A stretch of DNA of 64,000 bases. Source: Salibaculum griseiflavum (GTDB lineage Bacteria; Pseudomonadota; Alphaproteobacteria; Rhodobacterales; Rhodobacteraceae). Each line of letters starts with the position of its first letter. The first letter of the stretch is position 1. The notes under the pieces are model-generated. The model did not search any database and was not told the DNA's origin. It saw nothing but the letters and a program-made list of their open reading frames with translations. A program made the translations under genes and the position numbers. The stretch lies in assembly GCF_003129565.1 (NCBI RefSeq), contig NZ_QETF01000005.1:1-64000 (forward strand), read 5' to 3'. Shown piece by piece: positions 41,767 to 48,760 of this stretch.

Positions 41767-42362
41767 CAGTCAGCCCCCGCCATTTTGTCATGGGACAGGT
41801 CGCTGAGCCTGTCCTCGCCCCCGAACAGGGTGATGATCCCGCGCAGGATCAGTTCGATATTGACCAGGATCAGCAGGTTCACCCCGACCCAGAGCGCGGC
41901 GTATTGATAACTGTTGGCGAATTTCTCGCCGCATTTGCCGATCTCGATTCCGAAGGGCCAGCGTAGCGAGGACGAGCAGCCGCGCCCGGACAGGCTGTCG
42001 ACATGATTGTTGAGTCCCTTGTCCCAGGCGATCACCAGAACCCAGAGCGCGATGAACAGCAGCAAAAGGCCCAGGAGCGTCGCCATCGCCTTGGACAAGG
42101 CGCGTTCCAGCATGTCGATGGCCACGAAGCCGCCCTGACGATAGGCCAGTGGCGCCATCAGGCCCGTCATCCACAGCATGCCGAAGCGCGCGCCTTCCTC
42201 TGTCCAGTTGGGCGCATCGTTGAGAACGTATCGGAAAAAGACCTGCCCAAGGATAAGACAGACCATAATGGCCAGCGCGATCACCGCGATCACACGGCCC
42301 ACGGCCAGAAGGCCGGTATTGAGCCGCTCCAGCGGCCAAAGGACCCTCAGCAAAACCGCCAT
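41766..42362 (-). CDS. dctQ: TRAP transporter small permease (DctQ family)
   Basis: The 198-residue four-helix protein contains DctQ features: GQVFFRYVLNDAPNWTEEGARFGMLWMTGLMAPLAYRQ and HIDML-like VAIDMLERALSK. An extra segment with several cysteines between helices three and four (GRGCSSSLRW...GKCGEKF) makes it longer than the common 160-170. It pairs with DctM. The gene is preceded by a 124-base gap holding three stem-loops. Confidence 0.86.
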   Translation of the reverse strand: MAVLLRVLWPLERLNTGLLAVGRVIAVIALAIMVCLILGQVFFRYVLNDAPNWTEEGARFGMLWMTGLMAPLAYRQGGFVAIDMLERALSKAMATLLGLLLLFIALWVLVIAWDKGLNNHVDSLSGRGCSSSLRWPFGIEIGKCGEKFANSYQYAALWVGVNLLILVNIELILRGIITLFGGEDRLSDLSHDKMAGAD

Positions 42363-42385
42363 GGCGGCTCCTCCTCCCTGTTCGC

Positions 42386-42476
42386 GGGGCCGGGATGGCC
42401 CCTTTTTCTTTCAGGCCGGACTTATTGAGTGTCCGGTCCTTGCTGGGCGCGCGCCTCCTCCTCGACGCGCGCGCCC
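42386..42476. other. Cluster of three stem-loops between flavin reductase and dctQ
   Basis: GGGGCC-N5-GGCCCC followed by TTTTT on the plus strand (42386-42407), CCGGAC-N9-GTCCGG (42416-42436) and a perfect 10-bp GGGCGCGCGC-N12-GCGCGCGCCC (42445-42476). In the minus-strand operon they would partly terminate or process the message between enzyme and transporter genes. The first could terminate antisense plus-strand transcripts. Confidence 0.5.
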
Positions 42477-42486
42477 GGGTCGGGCC

Positions 42487-42972
42487 TCAGCCCTTTATGC
42501 CGACGAACCGCCCCCCCTGGAAAAGAAGCGGCATGCCGTCGCGAAAGGCCGCGTGATTCACACGACCCACGATGATCACATGGTCGCCCGCATCATGGGC
42601 GGCGTCCAGCGTGCATTCGAAGCGGGCCAGACAGCCGCGGATATGCGGCACATCATGATCCCCGGTCACCCAGTCCAGCCCGTCAAACGCGTGCTTGTCG
42701 CGGGTGAAGCCATCGCAAACGTCGCGCTGGTGGCTGTCCAGCACGTGAATAGCGAAATGCGGCGCGTCCTTGAAATAGTCGAACCGCTTGGACGACTTGG
42801 CCGGCGACCAAAGCACCAATGGCGGGTCCAGCGACACGCTGGAAAAGCTGTTGGCGGTTATGCCCACGGGGCCATCCGCGCTGGGCACCGTCACGACCGT
42901 CACGCCGGTGGCAAAGCTGCCGAGCGCTGTGCGGTAGGCGCGCGGATCGTCCACGGGATCGAAACCGTTCAT
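42487..42972 (-). CDS. smoA: FMN reductase partner of the sulfonate monooxygenase (SmoA-like)
   Basis: The 161-residue flavin-reductase-like domain protein has the family motifs ALGSFATGVTVVT, GITANSFSSVSLDPPLVLWSP and DHVIIVGRVNHAAF. Such proteins supply reduced FMN to two-component monooxygenases. It lies directly after the aldo/keto reductase and monooxygenase genes, as in sulfoquinovose monooxygenase (smo) clusters. ATG 42972 is preferred; an upstream ATG would add eight residues. Reading it as SmoA depends on the neighbourhood. Confidence 0.75.
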   Translation of the reverse strand: MNGFDPVDDPRAYRTALGSFATGVTVVTVPSADGPVGITANSFSSVSLDPPLVLWSPAKSSKRFDYFKDAPHFAIHVLDSHQRDVCDGFTRDKHAFDGLDWVTGDHDVPHIRGCLARFECTLDAAHDAGDHVIIVGRVNHAAFRDGMPLLFQGGRFVGIKG

Positions 42973-42997
42973 CTGATGTCCCCAGTTGCCATCCACG

Positions 42998-43882
42998 TCA
43001 CGGCACCTCGTCCCCGAGCGCGGCCGTGTAGAGTTCGAACCAGCGTTCCCGTGTCATGTCAACTTTAAGAGCGTCCGAAAAACCCTTGATGCGGTTGATA
43101 TTGTTGGTGCCCATAACCGGCATGATACGGGCCGGATGGGCCAGCAGCCAGGCCACGGCGACGGCGGCGCGGTCGACTCCATCGGCCTTGGCCACGGCAT
43201 CCATGGCGCGGCCCAGATCATCATCGGCGGTCATCAGCGCCCCGCCGCCCAGCGGGGACCAGGCCATCGGTGGAATGCCACGTTCCTGCAGATAGGCCAC
43301 GTCGCCATTGGTAAAGCCCTGATGCGCGCCAAGGCTCAATTCGATCTGGTTGGTGACCAGTTTGGTCTTCATCGCCGATTGCAGCAGCGTCCAGTCATGC
43401 AGCTTGAAATTCGACACGCCCACCGCGCGGACCTTGCCACTGGCCACGACCTCGTCCAGCGCCGCGCCGGTTTCGTTGTGATCCATCAGCGGATCGGGGC
43501 GATGGACCAGCAGCAGGTCGATCTTGTCGAGCCCCATCAGGCGCAGGGAGTGGTCGACCGAGGCGAGGATATGCGCGCGGCTGGTGTCGTAATACTTCAC
43601 CTTCGCATCCGCGTAGCGGCCCATGGGCGCCACGATATCGCATTTGGTCACGACCTCGATCTGGTCCTTGATGGACTGGGTCAGGCCGGCGCCCATGATT
43701 TCCTCGGCCATGTAGCCGCCATAGATGTCGGCCTGGTCCATGGTGGTGATGCCCTGTTCCAGGCAGGCCTCGATCTTGGCCTGCACATGGGCCGGGCTGG
43801 TGTCTGTGTCGTCGCCCAGCCGCCACATGCCGTAGACGATGCGGCTGAGGGACAGGTCGGGTTGCAGCTCGATACGATCCAT
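42998..43882 (-). CDS. smoB: Aldo/keto reductase resembling 6-oxo-glucose reductase SmoB
   Basis: The 294-residue AKR barrel has the catalytic Tyr in DIYGGYMAEEIMG, the Asp in ITTMDQAD, Lys in EVVTKCDIVAPMGRYADAKVK, and His in LLLVHRPDP; the cofactor part is WSPLGGG and GTNNINRI. The opening segments LSRIVYGMWRLGDD and TSPAHVQAKIEACLEQGITT match SmoB of the Agrobacterium sulfo-SMO pathway as I remember it. SmoB reduces 6-oxo-glucose, the product of sulfoquinovose desulfonation, to glucose with NADPH. The gap to the monooxygenase is two bases. Confidence 0.75.
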   Translation of the reverse strand: MDRIELQPDLSLSRIVYGMWRLGDDTDTSPAHVQAKIEACLEQGITTMDQADIYGGYMAEEIMGAGLTQSIKDQIEVVTKCDIVAPMGRYADAKVKYYDTSRAHILASVDHSLRLMGLDKIDLLLVHRPDPLMDHNETGAALDEVVASGKVRAVGVSNFKLHDWTLLQSAMKTKLVTNQIELSLGAHQGFTNGDVAYLQERGIPPMAWSPLGGGALMTADDDLGRAMDAVAKADGVDRAAVAVAWLLAHPARIMPVMGTNNINRIKGFSDALKVDMTRERWFELYTAALGDEVP

Positions 43883-43884
43883 AT

Positions 43885-45039
43885 TCAGCGTCGCTTTCCA
43901 GAAAGGGGGGTGTCCGGGGTTTCGGAGGGCACGCGCCCGTAGGCGTGCGGCAACGAACTAGTCTTGAGTTCCGGCATGACAAGGCGGCCGAAATGTTCAC
44001 ATTCGTCAATGTGAGGGTAGCCCGAGAAGATGAAGGCGCGAATGCCCATCTTCTTGTATTCTTCGATTTCGCTGAGCACTTGGTCGGCCGAACCGACGAT
44101 GGCCGCGCCACAGCCGGAACGGGCGCGCCCGATCCCGGTCCACAGGTGGCGTTCTACATAGCCGAACTGGTCGGCCAGTTCGCGGGCGCGGGCCTGGTGG
44201 CTGACGCCCAGAGAATGCGCGTCGTGGCTGCGTTCGCGGATCAGGCGACCGTATTCGTCATCCAGCTTGGACACGAGGCTTTCGGCGTATTCGCGGGCCT
44301 CGGCCTCGGTGTCGCGCACAACCACATGCACGCGCAGGCCGTAATCCAGCGTGCGGCCATAGCGTTCGGCCACCGCGTTCACGTCCTTCATGCGCTGGGC
44401 GATCTGTTCTTTCGGTTCGGGCCACATCAGGTAGGTGTCGCAATGCTGGCCACACAGTTCCAGCGCCGCCGGCGAATAGCCCCCGAAATACAGAAGCGGG
44501 CCGCCGTTCTGCTGATAGGGCTTGGCCGGGTCCGTGGGCAGGCCCTTGAAGTTATAGATCTCGCCCTCGTAATTGATCTCGTCCTGGGTCCAGCACTGTT
44601 TGAGGATCTCGACCACCTCGCGCGACCGCTGGTAGCGGTAGTTGCTGTCGGCCTTCTCGCCCGGGAAGTCCGAAGAGATGATGTTCAGGGTCAGCTTGCC
44701 CTTGGCCATGTGGTCCAGCGTGGCGATGGTGCGCGCCAGCATGATCGGCTGCACTTCGCCGCAGCGGATCGCGGCCAGCATGTTCATCTTTTCCAGCTGC
44801 GGCAGCATTCCCGCGACGAAGGTCAGCGTATCCTGCCCCACCTGGTAGGAAGACGGGGCGAGGATATTGCGAAACCCCTGTTTCTCGGCCTCCAGCACGA
44901 TGTTGCGGCAATGCTCCCAGGTGGGGGCCAGCGCGCTGTCCGGCACGCCCATATAGCGGTAGTCGTCACCGCAAAGCGCCGAGAACCAGCTGACTTCCGG
45001 AGCATCGAGATCGGGCGACGTGACGGGCACGACGGTCAT
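43885..45039 (-). CDS. smoC: SsuD-like flavin-dependent monooxygenase, candidate sulfoquinovose monooxygenase
   Basis: The 384-residue LLM-class barrel resembles SsuD-type alkanesulfonate monooxygenases: EVSWFSALCGDDYRY, AAIRCGEVQPIMLARTIATLDHMAKGKLTLNII, then the flavin/substrate loop RARSGCGAAIVGSADQV and AFIFSGYPHIDE. It would insert oxygen from reduced FMN to cleave a C-S bond, releasing sulfite and an aldehyde. Immediately followed by SmoB- and SmoA-like genes and a transporter, so sulfoquinovose is the best substrate guess. First gene of the operon, divergent from a GntR regulator. An alkanesulfonate substrate remains possible. Confidence 0.75.
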   Translation of the reverse strand: MTVVPVTSPDLDAPEVSWFSALCGDDYRYMGVPDSALAPTWEHCRNIVLEAEKQGFRNILAPSSYQVGQDTLTFVAGMLPQLEKMNMLAAIRCGEVQPIMLARTIATLDHMAKGKLTLNIISSDFPGEKADSNYRYQRSREVVEILKQCWTQDEINYEGEIYNFKGLPTDPAKPYQQNGGPLLYFGGYSPAALELCGQHCDTYLMWPEPKEQIAQRMKDVNAVAERYGRTLDYGLRVHVVVRDTEAEAREYAESLVSKLDDEYGRLIRERSHDAHSLGVSHQARARELADQFGYVERHLWTGIGRARSGCGAAIVGSADQVLSEIEEYKKMGIRAFIFSGYPHIDECEHFGRLVMPELKTSSLPHAYGRVPSETPDTPLSGKRR

Positions 45040-45100
45040 ACTTCATTCCTCCCTGTGCGCCCCGGATTCGGGGTCGTTTCCTCTTGCGTAGCACTCGAAG

Positions 45101-45125
45101 ATTGATGCATCAATACTGTATCAAT
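45101..45125. promoter_or_regulatory. Operator region between the sulfonate operon and the GntR gene
   Basis: ATTGATGCATCAAT (45101-45114) is a perfect 14-bp palindrome. A second ATCAAT at 45120-45125 repeats the right half one helical turn (11 bases) downstream. It lies midway between the divergent monooxygenase and GntR/UTRA starts, the expected place for a GntR operator. Confidence 0.6.
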
Positions 45126-45166
45126 TTTTGCCCCCGCAGAATGGGGCATTCAGGGAGGAGACGGGA

Positions 45167-45904
45167 ATGGCCCGTGGACGAGCGGGGGGACGCCCCTCGG
45201 CGGCGCTGCCCAAATACGTTCAGATCAGTGAAATGCTGATCCGCGACATCGCCGCGGGCCGCTTGCCCGACGGCACCCGCCTGCCGCCCGAACGGGACAT
45301 GGCCGCAGAACTGGGAATCGCCGTGGGGACCCTGCGCAAGGCTTTGGACCAGCTGGCGAAAAAGGGATTGCTGGAGAGGGTGCAGGGGTCGGGAAACTAT
45401 ATCCGCGCCCGCGCGACGGTCTCGTCGGTCTATGCCATGTTGAGGCTGGAGCGGATCGGGGGCGGTGGACTGCCCACCGCAGAGCTGCTGTCGGTTGACC
45501 GGCTTGCAAAGCCTGTCGATGCGCCGGAATTCGGCTCCTCGGGAGAGGGCTGGCGGTTTCGGCGGCTGCGTTTTCTCGATGATCGTCCCGCCGCGCTGGA
45601 GGAAATCTGGCTGGACGCCGGCCTTGCGGCCAGGATCGAAGAAAACGAAGTGTCGGAATCGCTCTACCTGTTCTACCGGGAGCGTCTGGGTCTGGTGATC
45701 ATGAACGCCACGGACCAGATCAGTATCGCGCCGGTGCCGGATTGGGGCGATTCTCGCTTTTCCATGCAGGCGGGCGAAATGGCAGGCTACGTGGAACGCA
45801 TTGGCCGCGACCCGGACGGCCGCGCGGTCGAGTTTTCCCGGACATGGTTCGATCCGTCCGGGGTCATCTATATCAGCAGATTGGGCAAGGGATACCAGGC
45901 ATGA
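45167..45904 (+). CDS. GntR/HutC-family (UTRA) regulator of the sulfonate cluster
   Basis: The 245-residue protein has an N-terminal winged helix (KYVQISEMLIRDIAAGRLPDG, LPPERDMAAELGIAVGTLRKAL, GLLERVQGSGNYI) and a C-terminal UTRA sugar-sensing domain (RFLDDRPAALEEIWLDAG, SLYLFYRERLGLVI, AGYVERIGRDPDGRAVEFSRTWFDP). GGGAGGAG at a good distance sets ATG 45167. It is divergent from the monooxygenase operon and translationally coupled (ATGA) to the Gfo/Idh/MocA gene. The effector may be a sulfosugar or glucose derivative. Confidence 0.85.
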   Translation: MARGRAGGRPSAALPKYVQISEMLIRDIAAGRLPDGTRLPPERDMAAELGIAVGTLRKALDQLAKKGLLERVQGSGNYIRARATVSSVYAMLRLERIGGGGLPTAELLSVDRLAKPVDAPEFGSSGEGWRFRRLRFLDDRPAALEEIWLDAGLAARIEENEVSESLYLFYRERLGLVIMNATDQISIAPVPDWGDSRFSMQAGEMAGYVERIGRDPDGRAVEFSRTWFDPSGVIYISRLGKGYQA

Positions 45905-46983
45905 TCAACTATGGCATCATCGGCTGCGGCATGATGGGGCGCGAGCATATCGAGAACATCAAGCTTCTGCCGCAGGGGCGGGTGGCGGCAGTCTATGACC
46001 CGGTGCCGGACCTGGCAGAGAGCGCGGCCACGCTGGCCGGGGATGCGCAGGTCTGCGCGACGCTCGACGACCTCATCCAGCACCCGCAGGTGGATGCGTT
46101 CGTCATCGTCAGCCCCAACAACCTGCATGTGGAACAGTTGCACCGCATTCGAGACCTGCGCCCCTTGCCGGTGCTGTGTGAAAAGCCGCTCTTCACCGAT
46201 CCGGGCGACGTGGCGTTTCTGGAGGAGCTCAAGGCCACCTACCCGGCGCCGATCTGGGTGGCGATGGAATACCGCTACATGCCCCCGATCGCGGCCCTTT
46301 TGCAGCAGGCCGAGCATGCGACCGGCGGAATTTCCATGCTGACGATCCGCGAACATCGTTTTCCGTTCCTGCCCAAGATCGGCAACTGGAACCGGTTCAA
46401 TGCCAATACCGGCGGGACGCTGGTTGAAAAGTGCTGTCACTTCTTCGACCTGATGCGGCTGATCCTGCGCGATGAGCCGGTGCGCGTCATGGCCAGCGCG
46501 GGCCAGACCCTGAACCACAAGACCGAAAGCTATGATGGCCGCGTGCCCGATATCTGGGACAATGGCTACGTGATCCTTGATTTCGCGGGTGGGGCGCGGG
46601 CCATGCTGGAATTGTGCATGTTCGCCGAAGGCTCGCGCTACCAGGAAGAGATCAGCGCCGTTGGCCCAAAGGGCAAGATCGAGGCGCTGGTGCCGGGGCC
46701 GGGCCGGTTCTGGCCCAAGGCCCTGGGCGAGGCGCCGGTGCCGCAACTGATCATCAGCCCCCGTGCGCCGAAGGGGCCGGTGGTCAGCGAGGTGCCTGTG
46801 GACCCGGAATTGCTGGCCGCCGGTGACCATAACGGGTCGACCTTCTACCAGCATCAACGCTTCAACGCGGTGCTGCGTGGCGAGGGCAGCCCCGAGGTGA
46901 CGCTGGAGGATGGTATGGCCGCCGTGCGCATCGGATTGGCGGCGCAGGAAAGTGCCCTGACCGGGCAGGCGGTGGCGTTGTAG
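45901..46983 (+). CDS. Gfo/Idh/MocA-family protein, candidate NAD-dependent glycosidase
   Basis: The 360-residue protein has an N-terminal Rossmann domain (YGIIGCGMMGREH, NAD loop) with VSPNNLHVEQLHRI and the LCEKPLF motif (Glu-Lys-Pro), and a C-terminal alpha/beta domain (GGTLVEKCCHFFDLMRLIL, EISAVGPKGKIEAL). It is coupled to the GntR gene in the sulfonate cluster. Two roles are possible: sugar dehydrogenase, or an NAD-dependent sulfoquinovosidase like SqgA (GH188), a family I recall as related to this superfamily and present in sulfosugar clusters. No GH31 glycosidase is visible, which favours the second; the choice is inference. Confidence 0.7.
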   Translation: MINYGIIGCGMMGREHIENIKLLPQGRVAAVYDPVPDLAESAATLAGDAQVCATLDDLIQHPQVDAFVIVSPNNLHVEQLHRIRDLRPLPVLCEKPLFTDPGDVAFLEELKATYPAPIWVAMEYRYMPPIAALLQQAEHATGGISMLTIREHRFPFLPKIGNWNRFNANTGGTLVEKCCHFFDLMRLILRDEPVRVMASAGQTLNHKTESYDGRVPDIWDNGYVILDFAGGARAMLELCMFAEGSRYQEEISAVGPKGKIEALVPGPGRFWPKALGEAPVPQLIISPRAPKGPVVSEVPVDPELLAAGDHNGSTFYQHQRFNAVLRGEGSPEVTLEDGMAAVRIGLAAQESALTGQAVAL

Positions 46984-46987
46984 ATGC

Positions 46988-48193
46988 CTAGACGCGCAGC
47001 TCTTTGAGCGTGGTGTAGTAGCCCGACAGGCCCGAGGTCAGCGGCAGCAAATCCGCCTGCAGGGCGTGGTAGATATCGGGTTTGCCGATGAACTGGCGTT
47101 CGGTCGGCAGGCCCGGCTCGTCGATCTCGGGGAACCAGCCGCCGCGTGCCGTATCCACGAAGTGCGCCTGTGCGAAACGCCAGAGCCGGTCGAACCAGAC
47201 GGCGTCTTCCTTGGTGGCGTCCAGCTTCATAAGGGCGGCAAGGGTGCCGATGGCCTCGGTCACGGGCCACCAATAGCGGTCGGTGATGTGCGGGGTGCCG
47301 TCGAAATCCAGCGTGTAGACCAGCCCGCCGCGCGCCTCGTCCCAGGCGTCCTGCAAGGCGCGGTAGGCAAGCGCGCGGGCGCGGGCCGGGGCGGTGTCAT
47401 CCCCGCGTCCGGTCATGTCCCAGTATTGCAGCAAGAGCCGCGCCATCTCGAAGGAATGGCCTGGCGTGGTGCCCGGCGGACGGAACATCGGGTCTTCGCT
47501 ATAGGCGCGGTCAATGGACCAGTCGGCGCGGTAGTGTTCGGGCAGGCGGTTGCCCTCTTGGGGGGCGACCTCGCCCAGGAAGAAATCGAGAATCCGGCCC
47601 GCCATGTGCAGGTAGCGGTCCGCCCCCGTCGCTTCATGCGCGGCCAGCAAAGCCTCGACACCGTGCATATTGGCATTCATGCCGCGATAGGTCGAAAAGG
47701 GCGTCCAGTCGCGGTTGAATTCATCACAGAACCGCCCGTTGTCCGGTTCCCAGAACCGGTTCTCCAGCACCTCGGTCACGTCGTCGATCAGTGCTCGCGC
47801 GTCCGGGTGGCCAACGGCCAGCGCGCTGGACCCGGCCAGCAGCACGAAAACATGGCCGTAGGCCAGCTTGCGGCCATCGCTGACCGTGTCGCCCGTCATT
47901 CCCCAGACATAGCCGCCATGGGTTTTGTCGCGGTGGTGGCTGGCCAGGTAGCGCATGCCCGCATCGATCATCTCATCGCAATCGGCAAAGCCCGCCAGTT
48001 TGCCAAGGGCATAGGAATGCACCATGCGCGTGGTGGCGTGCAGTTCCTGCGGGCGGTCGGGCAGCGGGCTGCCATCATGGCCCAATTGAAAGAACCCGCC
48101 GGCCGGGTTCAGGCTGGCGCGGAAGAAATCCAGTTGCCGGGCGGCGTCCATCAGCGCCCAGGCGCGGTGATCGGGGTCTTCGGGTCGGATCAT
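46988..48193 (-). CDS. N-acylglucosamine 2-epimerase (AGE)-family sugar isomerase
   Basis: The 401-residue alpha/alpha-barrel protein has AGE motifs: ELHATTRMVHSYALGKLAG, YRGMNANMHGVEALLAAHEA, TPGHSFEMARLLLQYWD, DRYWWPVTEAIGTLAAL and FIGKPDIYHALQADL. His residues in MNANMHG, GHSF and DIYH correspond to the family's catalytic sites. YihS, the sulfoquinovose isomerase of Escherichia coli, is of this family and also converts glucose, mannose and fructose. The gene is convergent with the Gfo/Idh/MocA gene, four bases between stops, so it belongs to a separate transcript. Confidence 0.8.
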   Translation of the reverse strand: MIRPEDPDHRAWALMDAARQLDFFRASLNPAGGFFQLGHDGSPLPDRPQELHATTRMVHSYALGKLAGFADCDEMIDAGMRYLASHHRDKTHGGYVWGMTGDTVSDGRKLAYGHVFVLLAGSSALAVGHPDARALIDDVTEVLENRFWEPDNGRFCDEFNRDWTPFSTYRGMNANMHGVEALLAAHEATGADRYLHMAGRILDFFLGEVAPQEGNRLPEHYRADWSIDRAYSEDPMFRPPGTTPGHSFEMARLLLQYWDMTGRGDDTAPARARALAYRALQDAWDEARGGLVYTLDFDGTPHITDRYWWPVTEAIGTLAALMKLDATKEDAVWFDRLWRFAQAHFVDTARGGWFPEIDEPGLPTERQFIGKPDIYHALQADLLPLTSGLSGYYTTLKELRV

Positions 48194-48324
48194 GGTGCAT
48201 CCTTTCGGGTGTTCTCGGTTGTATCGGGCGTGGCGACGGGCTTGTCCAGCGGTGCGGACTTGTCGCGAACCGGATGGCTTGCGATACCGGGCGGGTCAAC
48301 GTCACCAGGAGAGGGGCTGACCTC

Positions 48325-48693
48325 ATGCCGACCGACCCACCGGGCCGCCTGCGCATTCGTATCGTCTTCGACGAGGACGAGATGATCGGGCCGGGCAAGG
48401 CCGACCTGCTCGACGGGATTGCCCGCACCGGGTCCATCGCGGGGGCCGGGCGCGAGATGGGCATGTCCTACAAGCGCGCCTGGGACCTGATCGGCACGCT
48501 GAACGCGATGTTTCGCGGGCCGCTCGTCGAAAGCACGCGGGGCGGCCCCGGCGGCGGCGGCGCGGTGCTGACCGATCTGGGGCGCGAGGTGCTGGGGCTC
48601 TACCGCGACTTCGAAGAGGCGGCGGCCAGGGGCGGTGCCGAGCAACTCATGGCGCTGCATAACCTGACCCGCGATGGCGCGGGCGACACATGA
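48325..48693 (+). CDS. modE: ModE-type molybdate regulator, DNA-binding domain only
   Basis: The 122-residue protein is the ModE N-terminal winged-helix domain (LRIRIVFDEDEMIGPGKADLLDGIARTGSIAGAGREMGMSYKRAWDLIG, with LNAMFRGPLVESTRGGPGGGG). It lacks the C-terminal Mop/TOBE molybdate-binding domains of Escherichia coli ModE, so it may sense molybdate differently or work with partners. AGGAGAGG precedes ATG 48325. It is 67 bases upstream of modA. Confidence 0.86.
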   Translation: MPTDPPGRLRIRIVFDEDEMIGPGKADLLDGIARTGSIAGAGREMGMSYKRAWDLIGTLNAMFRGPLVESTRGGPGGGGAVLTDLGREVLGLYRDFEEAAARGGAEQLMALHNLTRDGAGDT

Positions 48694-48716
48694 GGCTTGA
48701 CCTGCGCGGCCTGTGC

Positions 48717-48744
48717 TTGCGATATGTTTCGCGAAACATATCAC
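48717..48744 (+). promoter_or_regulatory. modA promoter with a 22-bp palindrome in the spacer
   Basis: A perfect palindrome, GATATGTTTCG mirrored by CGAAACATATC (48721-48742), lies between candidate -35 TTGCGA (48717-48722) and -10 TATCAC (48739-48744), 16-base spacer. A repressor here would block RNA polymerase. The adjacent ModE-type protein is the obvious candidate. Confidence 0.6.
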
Positions 48745-48760
48745 TCTGGAGCCACCCGTC

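Noticed and set aside
45102-45113. TTGATGCATCAA as an FnrL (Fnr) site
   Set aside because: The Fnr consensus TTGAT-N4-ATCAA needs four central bases; here there are only two, so it fits a GntR operator better.
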